Origin: Streptomyces physcomitrii
Lineage (GTDB): Bacteria > Actinomycetota > Actinomycetes > Streptomycetales > Streptomycetaceae
Direction: 5' to 3'
DNA length: 64,000 nt
Assembly: GCF_012273655.1 (NCBI RefSeq)
Contig: NZ_JAAWWP010000023.1
Span: 1-64,000 of the forward strand
Shown here one piece after another: positions 23,085 through 31,800 of this stretch. Position 1 is the stretch's first letter. Every line of letters starts with the position of its first letter. Under the pieces are notes generated by a model, which searched no databases, had not been told where the DNA came from, and worked only from the letters and a program-made list of their open reading frames with translations. The position numbers and the translations under genes are program-made.

Positions 23085-26000
23085 TCAGGGCGCCAGCCAC
23101 CCCCGTACCGTACGGGCGGTCCGTGCGGCCTCCTCCTCGATCAGCGAGAAGTGGTCCCCGCCGGTCTCCAGGCGGGTGTGCGGCAGCGGCCAGCCCACCG
23201 CCGTCGGACCGTGCGCCTCGGCCGCCGCCACCAGGAGGACCGGCACGGGCGAGGGCTCCGGCCGGTGCGCGGAGAGCAGCCGCAGATAGCCGCCCATGGC
23301 CGTGAGCCGGGTGTCGTCGAGCCCGTCCGTACGGGCCGCGAGGGTCGCGAACAGCTCCTCGTAGTCGGCCGGTACCAGGCTCGCCATCGGGCGGCTGTCG
23401 AGCAGGACGACGGCCCGGGCGCCCCCGCGTTCGGCCACCGCCTGGGCCAGCTGGCCGCCGGAGGAGTAGCCGACCAGGACGAACTCCTCGTCCTCGCCGA
23501 CGACTTGGGCGAGGGCCGCGAGCAGTGCCCGCTCCAGTGCGGCGTGGTCCCGGGGCAGCGGCTCGCCCGCCAGGAAGCCCGGCAGCCGCAGCGCGGTGAC
23601 CGGGTGCTCCCCGCGCAGCGCGGCGGCGAACCGGGCGAACTGATGCGGCCCCGAGGCCGCCAGGACGCTCGGCAGACACACCAGGCGCGGCCCCTTCCCG
23701 CCCGTGGCCAGCTCCACCGGCTCGGGCACCGCCCCCGGATCCTCCGGCCCCGCGAACAGCGGCCGGAAGCGGGCGGCCTGACCGAGCAGCTCCAGGAACT
23801 CGGCGGACCTGCGCTGCGCGACCGCCTCCCGGAACATCACCTCGAACGAGCCCTGGGCGGACGGCTGTTGAGCCGCGCCCGGCGCGCCGCCGGAGCCGGA
23901 GAGCCCACCGGCCCGGTCCAGTTCGGCGTGCAGCCGCGCGGTGAGTCCGGCCAGGTCCGGGTTGTCGGTGAAGACCGAAGCCGGGAGCCGGACACCCGTC
24001 GCCGTGCCGAGGCGGTTGCGCAGCTCCACACTGGTCAGCGAGTCGAAGCCGAGTTCGAGCAGCCCGCGCTCCGGCAGCGCGCCCGGATCCGGATGCCCGA
24101 GTACGCCCGCCACCTCGCTCCGCACCAAGTTGCCCAGCAGCGCGGGCAGTTCAGCCGCAGCCGCACCGGCGAGGCGCTCCCGCCACCCCGACTCGGCCCG
24201 GGCGGCGCTCTCGCGCGGCGGCCGGGCCTCGGGCAGCTCCGCGAGCAGCCGGGTGGGCCGGGCCGCGGTGTAGGCGGGGGCGAAGCGCGCCCAGTCGACG
24301 TCCGCGACCAGGACGCCGCGCTCCCCGGTGGCGAGCACGGTGCCCAGCGCGCCGAGCACCCGCTCCGAGGCGAGCAGGGTGAGCCCCTGCCTGCCGAGCC
24401 GCTCACCCCGGCTCAGGTCCGCGGGCCCGCCGTCCCCGGCGCCGGTCCCCGGCACGTCCTGCTCCACCCAGGGGCCGAAGGCGAGCGCCGCCGCCGCGCT
24501 CCCGGCGCCGCGCCAGGCCGCCGCGGACGCCTCCAGGCGGGCACCGGCGGCGGCCCCCGCGCCCTGCCCGAGCCCGCCGAACACGGCGCCGAGCGAGGAG
24601 AACACCACGAAGGCGTCCAGACCGAGGTCCCGGGTCGCCTCGTGCAGGAGTTCCGCCTCCCGGGCGCGGTCCAGGCTCGACGCCAGGCGCCGCGGGGTCA
24701 GTTCGGCCAGCGGCGCCTCGTCCACCGGGGCCCCGGTGTGCAGGACGGCACGCAGCGGGCGCCCGGCGGGCAGCGAGCGCAGCACGGACTCCAGCGCCCC
24801 GGCCGCGGTGAGATCCGCGGCGAGCACGGTCACCGAAGGAACCTCCGCTGCCGCCGCCCCGGTCTCGTCCTCCGCGCGGGTCACCAGGAGTACGTGACCG
24901 GCGCCCTGCCCGGTCAGCCACCGCGCGAGCGCCAGACCGACGGCGGTGTCGGCACCGGTGACGAGCACGGTGCCTTCCGGGTCCGGGAAGGTGGTGCCCT
25001 CCGGGGTCGGGAGGGCGGCGTCCTCCGCGGTCGGGAGCGCGGTGGCGTCCGGGCTTGGCGAGGCGGCGGAGTCCGGCTCCGGGTGCTGGGGCGCCGTACC
25101 CTCCTCGCCCGTACTCCCCGGCGCGTTCTTCCCCGCGCCCCCCGCCCCGCTCTTCTCCGTGCTCCCGGCCGGCCGCTCGGCCGTCCCCGCGGGCGCCCGG
25201 ACGAGCCTGCGGACGAAGGCCCCGGCCGACCGGACGGCGACCTCGTCCTCCTCGGCGGTCAGCGCCTCGGCGAGCCGGTCCCAACCGCCTTCGGCGGGCA
25301 GATCGACCAGGCCGCCCCAACTCCCCGGCTGCTCCTGCGCGGCGGCCCGGCCGAGCCCCCAGACCGCGGCCTGGGCGGGCGAGGGCGCGGGATCCGCCCC
25401 GTCCACCGCGACCGCGCCCCGGGTCACCGTCCACAGCGGCGCCGCGAGCCCGGACTCCCCGAGGGCCTGCGCCAGGGCGAGGGTCCCGGCGAGCCCCCGG
25501 GTGACCACCGGCGCCCCGGGCTGGGGCTCCTCGTCACCGGCGAGGAGCGAGACCACCCCGCGCGGCTGTCCCCCGCCGGCCCGCGCGGCGAGCACGGCCG
25601 CGAACTCCTCGCGCCCGGCCGCCCGCTCCAGCTCGGCGCGGGCGCCCGCCGCCTCCAGCGCGCGCAGCGCCCCGGCCGCCTCCTCGGCACAGGCCTCCCC
25701 GGGCGGGGCGGCGACCAGCCAGGTCCCGTCCAGCCGGGGGCTTCGGCCGCCGCCCGCCGGACGCCACAGGGCCCGGTAGCGCAGCGCGTCGAGGGCGGAC
25801 TCCCGCTGCCTGCGCGAGCGCCAGGCCGCCAGCGCCGGAAGCGTCGCGGCCAGTTCGGCGCCGGGCACCCCGAGGGTCCCGGCGAGCGCCGCCGTGTCCT
25901 GCCGCTCCACGGCGGACCAGAACTCCGCCTCTGCGGAGTCACTTTGACGCTCCGTCACTTCGGCGGCCGGGGTCAGCCAGTAGCGCGTGCGACGGAACGG

Positions 26001-28760
26001 GTAGGTGGGCAGCTCGCAGCGCCGCGCCCCCGTACCGGCGAAGAGGGCGGCCCAGTCGACGGCGACGCCCTCGGCGTGGGCCTGGCCCAGGGAGGTGAGG
26101 AAGCGGTCGGCGCCGCCGTCGTCGCGGCGCAGGGTGCCCAGCACCGCGGACTCGGCGCCCGCCCCGGCCGCGTCCAGGATCTCCTGCACCGCGCCGGTGA
26201 GCACCGGGTGCGCGCCGACCTCGACGAAAGCCCGGTGGCCTCCTTCGACGAGGGAGCGCACCGCGGGCAGGAAGCGGACGGTGCCGCGGGCGTTGCGGTA
26301 CCAGTAGTCGGCGTCGAGCCCCTCGCCCCCGTACGCCTCGCCGGTGACCGTGGAGACGAAGCGCACCGTGCCGGGGCCCGGCCGCACCTCCCGCCAGCCC
26401 GCGAGGAGTTGCTCCCGTACCGGCTCGACCATCGGGGAGTGCGAGGCGAAGTCCACATTGATCTGGCGGGCGTCGACGCCCTGTGCGGTGAGTTCGGCCA
26501 CCAGCTCGACGACGGCCTGCTCCGTGCCCGAAACCACCACCGCCGAGGCGCTGTTGACGGCAGCGATTGTCAACGCGCCTTCCCAGCGCTCCAGTTGCTC
26601 CCTCGCCTCCGCCTCCGGCAGCGGCACCACGGCCATGCCCCCCTGGCCCGCCAGGCTTCCGAGCACCGTGCCCCGGTGGGCGATCAGGGCCGCCCCGTCC
26701 TCCAGGGTGAGCGCGCCCGCGACCACGGCGGCGGCGATCTCGCCCTGGGAGTGCCCGACCACCGCCGAGGGGCGCACCCCGCAGGACTCCCACAGCCGGG
26801 CCAGCGCCACCGCCAGGGCCCACTGCACCGGCTGGACGACATCGGTGCGCTCCAGCGGGGGCGCGCCCGGCTCCGCCCGCAGCACCTCGCTCAGCGTCCA
26901 GTCCACATGCGGGGCGAGCGCCTTCTCGCACTCCGCGACCGCCGAGGCGAACACCGGTGAGGCGTCCAGGAGTTCACCGCCCATGCCGGCCCAGTGCGCG
27001 CCGCCGCCGGAGAAGAGGAACACCGGGCCGCGCCCCGTGCCGCCCTCGTCCGCCGCCGCCGAGGTGCCGCGTACCGCACCGGCCGGGAGCAGGCCCTCGG
27101 ACAGGGCCGTCAGCGCCGTACCGAAGCCGTCGGCGTCCGCGGCGACCACCACCGCCCGGTGCGGGAAGGCGCGGCGGGTGGTCGCCAGCGAGAGGCCGAC
27201 GTCCAGCGGTCGCGGGGCGGACCCCGAGCCCAGGCGTGCGCTCAGCCGGGCCGCCTGGGCGCGCAGATCCTCCTCGGTGCGGCCGGACAGCGGCCAGGGC
27301 ACGGGCGCCCCCGCGCCGAAGAGCAGCGGTGCCGGTTCCGCGCGCCCCACCCCGTGGACCCGCGCGTCCTCCTCGGCGGGCGCCTGCTCCACGATCACAT
27401 GGGCGTTGGTGCCGCTGACCCCGAAGGCCGACACCCCGGCCCGCCGCGGGTGCCCGGCCCCCGGCCACTCCTGATGCTCCGTCACCAGCCGTACCGAGCC
27501 CGCCGTCCAGTCCACATGCGGGGTCGGCTCGTCCACGTGCAGGGTGCGCGGCAGCTGCCCCGCGCCGAGCGAGAGCACCATCTTGATGAGCCCGGCGACC
27601 CCGGCCGCCGCACCCGTGTGCCCGACGTTCGACTTCATGGAACCGAGCAGCAGCGGCCGGTCCCCGGGCCGGTCCTGCCCGTACGTGGCGAGCAGCGCCT
27701 GCGCCTCGATGGGGTCGCCCAGCGTGGTGCCGGTGCCGTGCGCCTCGACCACGTCGACCTCGGCCGCCGTCAGCCGGGCGTCGGCGAGCGCGCCGCGGAT
27801 CACCCGCTGCTGGGCCGGACCGCTGGGCGCGGTCAGGCCGTTGCTGGCACCGTCCTGGTTGACCGCGCTGCCGCGCAGCACGGCGAGCACCGGGTGCCCG
27901 TTGCGGCGCGCGTCGGAGAGCCGCTCCAGGACCAGGACGCCCGCGCCCTCGCCCCAGCCCGTGCCGTCGGCCGCCGCCGCGAAGGCCTTGATCCGCCCGT
28001 CCGGGGCCAGCCCCCGCTGGCGGCTGAACTCCACGAAACCCGCCGGGGTGGACAGCACCGACACCCCGCCCGCGAGCGCGAGATCGCACTCGCCGGAACG
28101 CAGCGAACCCAGCGCGAGATGGGTCGCGACCAGTGAGGAGGAGCAGGCGGTGTCCACCGTGACGGCGGGCCCCTCGAAGCCGAAGGTGTACGCGAGCCTG
28201 CCGGAGAGCACACTGGCCGCGTTGCCGGTGAGGAGGTAGCCGTCCACCGGATCCGAGGTGGTGGCGGAGAGCATCCCGTAGTCCTGCGCGCTGGATCCGG
28301 TGAAGACGCCGGTCCTGCTGCCCGCCAGGCCCGCCGCGTCCAGCCCGGCGCGCTCCACGGCCTCCCAGGCGGCTTCGAGCAGGAGCCGCTGCTGCGGGTC
28401 CATCGCCAGCGCCTCGCGCGGCGAGATCCCGAAGAACTCCGCGTCGAAATCGGCCACTTCGTGCAGAAAGCCGCCGTGCCGCACATAGCTGGTGCCCGGC
28501 CGGTCCGGGTCCGGGTCGTAGAGGCCCTCCAGGTCCCAGCCCCGGTCGGTGGGGAATCCGCCGACGGCGTCCCGTCCCTCGGCGAGCAGCTCCCACAGCT
28601 CCTCCGGGCTGCCCGCCCCGCCCGGGAACCGGCAGGCCATGCCGACCACGGCGACCGGCTCGTGCCGCCGCTCCTCGTTCTCGTGCAGCCGGTGCAGCGC
28701 CTCGTGCAGATCCACCGTCACACGCTTCAGGTATTCGCGGAGCCTTGCCTCGTTCGCCAT
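23085..28760 (-). CDS. Type I PKS, terminal module H: KS-AT-KR(inactive)-ACP-TE
   Basis: This 1891-aa protein extends the chain once and releases it. Domain order: docking coiled coil 1-35; KS 36-460 with DTACSSS (Cys about 207), EAHGTGT and KSNVGHT; AT about 577-920 with GHSQGE and VDFASH, a methylmalonyl-like but unusual motif; KR about 1040-1500 that has lost the catalytic Tyr (GQGAGAAAG where others have NYAAAN) and carries TGADTAVG in the cofactor loop; ACP with GFDSL near 1572; TE about 1660-1891 with GYSSG (about 1764) and GDHF (about 1870). The ATG at 28760 is chosen over upstream codons because homology begins there. The dead KR leaves a beta-ketone, so the TE should release or cyclise a 3,5-diketo acid. 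An about 70-aa Pro/Glu/Thr-rich insert interrupts the KR. Confidence 0.93.
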   Translation of the reverse strand: MANEARLREYLKRVTVDLHEALHRLHENEERRHEPVAVVGMACRFPGGAGSPEELWELLAEGRDAVGGFPTDRGWDLEGLYDPDPDRPGTSYVRHGGFLHEVADFDAEFFGISPREALAMDPQQRLLLEAAWEAVERAGLDAAGLAGSRTGVFTGSSAQDYGMLSATTSDPVDGYLLTGNAASVLSGRLAYTFGFEGPAVTVDTACSSSLVATHLALGSLRSGECDLALAGGVSVLSTPAGFVEFSRQRGLAPDGRIKAFAAAADGTGWGEGAGVLVLERLSDARRNGHPVLAVLRGSAVNQDGASNGLTAPSGPAQQRVIRGALADARLTAAEVDVVEAHGTGTTLGDPIEAQALLATYGQDRPGDRPLLLGSMKSNVGHTGAAAGVAGLIKMVLSLGAGQLPRTLHVDEPTPHVDWTAGSVRLVTEHQEWPGAGHPRRAGVSAFGVSGTNAHVIVEQAPAEEDARVHGVGRAEPAPLLFGAGAPVPWPLSGRTEEDLRAQAARLSARLGSGSAPRPLDVGLSLATTRRAFPHRAVVVAADADGFGTALTALSEGLLPAGAVRGTSAAADEGGTGRGPVFLFSGGGAHWAGMGGELLDASPVFASAVAECEKALAPHVDWTLSEVLRAEPGAPPLERTDVVQPVQWALAVALARLWESCGVRPSAVVGHSQGEIAAAVVAGALTLEDGAALIAHRGTVLGSLAGQGGMAVVPLPEAEAREQLERWEGALTIAAVNSASAVVVSGTEQAVVELVAELTAQGVDARQINVDFASHSPMVEPVREQLLAGWREVRPGPGTVRFVSTVTGEAYGGEGLDADYWYRNARGTVRFLPAVRSLVEGGHRAFVEVGAHPVLTGAVQEILDAAGAGAESAVLGTLRRDDGGADRFLTSLGQAHAEGVAVDWAALFAGTGARRCELPTYPFRRTRYWLTPAAEVTERQSDSAEAEFWSAVERQDTAALAGTLGVPGAELAATLPALAAWRSRRQRESALDALRYRALWRPAGGGRSPRLDGTWLVAAPPGEACAEEAAGALRALEAAGARAELERAAGREEFAAVLAARAGGGQPRGVVSLLAGDEEPQPGAPVVTRGLAGTLALAQALGESGLAAPLWTVTRGAVAVDGADPAPSPAQAAVWGLGRAAAQEQPGSWGGLVDLPAEGGWDRLAEALTAEEDEVAVRSAGAFVRRLVRAPAGTAERPAGSTEKSGAGGAGKNAPGSTGEEGTAPQHPEPDSAASPSPDATALPTAEDAALPTPEGTTFPDPEGTVLVTGADTAVGLALARWLTGQGAGHVLLVTRAEDETGAAAAEVPSVTVLAADLTAAGALESVLRSLPAGRPLRAVLHTGAPVDEAPLAELTPRRLASSLDRAREAELLHEATRDLGLDAFVVFSSLGAVFGGLGQGAGAAAGARLEASAAAWRGAGSAAAALAFGPWVEQDVPGTGAGDGGPADLSRGERLGRQGLTLLASERVLGALGTVLATGERGVLVADVDWARFAPAYTAARPTRLLAELPEARPPRESAARAESGWRERLAGAAAAELPALLGNLVRSEVAGVLGHPDPGALPERGLLELGFDSLTSVELRNRLGTATGVRLPASVFTDNPDLAGLTARLHAELDRAGGLSGSGGAPGAAQQPSAQGSFEVMFREAVAQRRSAEFLELLGQAARFRPLFAGPEDPGAVPEPVELATGGKGPRLVCLPSVLAASGPHQFARFAAALRGEHPVTALRLPGFLAGEPLPRDHAALERALLAALAQVVGEDEEFVLVGYSSGGQLAQAVAERGGARAVVLLDSRPMASLVPADYEELFATLAARTDGLDDTRLTAMGGYLRLLSAHRPEPSPVPVLLVAAAEAHGPTAVGWPLPHTRLETGGDHFSLIEEEAARTARTVRGWLAP

Positions 28761-28812
28761 CGCTGTCCTTGCAGTTCTCGCCGGAGTGGTCACAGTGCCC
28801 GTCCTCGCCGGT

Positions 28813-31800
28813 TCAGGCCGTGGAGTGCTGGTCGTCGCGCCCGGGGCCCGCGCCGCCGCGCTGCCCGAAGCTGCCGAGCCGGTCCTCGATGAAGTCGAAC
28901 AACTCCTCGTCGCTGAAGGCCGCCACCGCATCGGCGACCTCCGCCGTACCGGTGGTGTACGCGGGATCGCGCGCGTCGGTCAGCGCGCCCGCCGCTTCCG
29001 CCTCCGCGGGCCCGTCCGCCCCGGTGCCGCCCAGCAGCGTGAGGATCAGCCGGGTGACCGCGAGCGGCGTCGGATGGTCGAAGACCAGGGTGGCGGGCAG
29101 CCGCGTCCCGGTGGCCTCCGCCAGCTGGTTCCGCAGCGAGACCGAGGCCAGCGAGTCGAAGCCCAGCTCCTTGAACGGCCGCCCCGCGGGGACCTCCTGC
29201 GCCCCCTGATGACCGAGCACGGCGGCGGCCACCTGCCGTACCAGCAGCAGGAGTTCGGCCTCCCGCTCCTCGGGCGGCAGCCCCGCCAGCCGGTCCGCGA
29301 GCGCGGAACCCCCGGCACCGCCACTCTCACCGCCGCTCTCCGCCAGCGCCTCGACGGCCTCCGGCAGCGCGGACAGCAGCGGCCCCGGCCGGGAGGCGGT
29401 GAACACCGACGCGAACCGGGCCCAGTCCACCTCGGCCACCACCACCGCGGTCTCCCGCCGCGCGAGGGCCCCGTGCAGGGCGTCGAGCACGGCCCCGGTG
29501 GGCAGTTCGGCGAGCCCGCGCCGCTTCAGCTGCGCGCGCCGCTCCTCCTGCGACGGTGCGTCCGGCGCGGCGAGCGGGGCCTCCTCCCAGGGGCCCCAGG
29601 CCACCGAGGTGGCGGGCAGCCCGGCGGCCCGGCGCGCCTCCGCGAGCGCGTCCAGCCAGGCGACCCCGGCCGCGTGCGCACCCTGGCCCGCGCTGCCCCA
29701 CACCCCGGCGACCGAGGAGAAGAGCACCAACTCCGGTGCCTCGGCGCCCGGTTCGGTGCCGGTGGCGGTCAACTCGTGCAGCAGCGCGGCCCCCGTGCAG
29801 CGGACCCCGAGCCCTTCGGCGAGTTCCGCGGGGGAGAGGTCGGCCAGCGCGGACCAGGAGTCCGTACCCGCCGTGTGGAACACCGCGGTCAGCGGCTGCT
29901 CCGACGGCACCGAGTCCAGCAGCCCGCGCACCGACTCGCGCTCGGTCAACACGCAGTCGGCGAGGGTCACTCGGCCCGCACCGGCCTCGGTCAGCTCGGC
30001 CACGAGATCCACGGCCGCCCCTTCCTCGACCGGGCCGGTGAGCAGCAGATGGGCCGCACCGCTGCGGGCCAGCCAGCGGGCGAGGAGCACCCCCATGCCG
30101 CTCGTGCCACCGGTGACGAGCGTGGTGCCCCGGGGGCGCCAGGCGGCGGCTCCCGGAACGGGCGGCTGCGGTGCCCGCGTCAGGCGGCGCGCATACGTGG
30201 TCGTCCCCCGCAGGGCGAGCTGGTCCTCGTGCTGCGGATCGGTGCCCGTGGCGAGGATTCCGGCGAGCCGTGCGTACCGCCCGGGCACCGCGGCCGCGGG
30301 CAGGTCGACGAGGCCGCCCCACTGCCCCGGATGCTCAAGGGCGGCCACCCGGCCGAGCCCCCAGACCGCCGCCTGCGCGGGATCGGGCGCCGGATCACCG
30401 GGATCCGCCCGCACCGCCCCGCTGGTCAGATGCCAGAGCGGCAGCTCCCGGCCGGTGGCGGCGAGCGCCTGGGTCACGGCCAGCGCCCCGGCGGGCGTGG
30501 CACCGAGGCTGAGCACCCCCGCCACTTCCGGGTACGTGTCCAGCGCCTCCGCGAGCCTCGCCGGGTCCGGCAGGTGGTGCACACCCGTGGCCCCCGCGGC
30601 GACCAGTGCCTCGGCCAGCTCGGCGGCGGGCGGCACCGCACTGCTGAGCAACCAGCTCCCGGTCAACGGCTCGGGCGCCGGGGACTCGTACTGCGCCGTC
30701 CAACTCACCCGGTAGCACAGCCCGTTGAGCGCCGACGCGGTACGGGACCGCTCACGCCAGGCCCGCAGCGCGGAGACCACCGGCGCCACCGAGTCCGCCG
30801 GGAGGCTGAGCGCGGTCGACAACTCCTCGGGGTCGGTGCTCTCCACCGTGTTCCAGAAGGTGTCCTCGGGGGCGGCGCCGCCGGACTCCGTCGCGGATGA
30901 GGCGGGGGCGGTCAGCCAGTAGCGCTTGTGTTGGAAGGGGTAGGTGGGGAGGTCGGGGTGGTGGGTGACGGGCGTGCTGTGGGTGGTGTTGGTGGGGGTG
31001 AGGCCGTGGGTGTGTGCGTGGGCGAGGGCGTGGTGTTGGCGGGTGGGGGTGTCGTCGCCTCGGAGGAGGGTGGGGTGGGTGGTGACGGAGGTGGGGTCGG
31101 CCTCGGGGTCCGTGTTGTCCGGTGTGTCGGTGGTTTCTTGGATGGCGGTGGTGAGGCCGGGGTGGGGGCTGGTTTCGATGTAGTGGGTGTGTCCGTGGGC
31201 GAGGAGCTTTTGGACGGTGGGGTTGAAGTGGACGGTGGTGCGGAGGTTGGTGAACCAGTAGTCGGTGGTGAGGGTGGTGGTGTCTACGGGTTCGGTGGTG
31301 ACGGTGGAGTAGAAGGGGATGTCGGACTGGTGGGGCGTCAGTTCGCCTATCTGCGCTGCCAGTTGGTCCTTGAGTGGTTCTACGAGGGGTGTGTGGGAGG
31401 CGTAGTCGACGGGGATGCGGCGGTGTCGAATCCCGTCCGTCTCGCAGTGCTGCTGGAGCGCGTCCAGGGCTTCGGTCGTTCCGGCGACGACGGTGGAGGT
31501 GGGGCTGTTGAGGGCGGCGAGGTGGAGGTCGTCTCCGTACGACGAGATCAGCTCGCCCGCCTGTTCCGCGCTGAGGGCGAGGGACATCATGCCGCCCGTA
31601 CCCGCCAGCGTCGTAAGCGCCTTCGAGCGCAGGGCGACGACCCGTGCGGCATCCTCAAGGCTGAGCGCTCCGGCGATGTGCGCGGCGGCGATTTCGCCTT
31701 GTGAGTGGCCGATGACGGCGTCGGGGTGGATGCCGTGGTCTTGCCACCAGCGGGCCAGGGAGACCATGACGGCCCAGGTGGCGGGCTGCACGACATCGAC

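Noticed and set aside
22911..26960. Very long plus-strand open frame opposite the last PKS gene
   Set aside because: Antisense frame produced by high GC content and third-position bias; composition is Arg/Gly/Pro-rich with no family features. The same applies to 31705-32115, 52789-55845, 55858-60138 and 256-1944.
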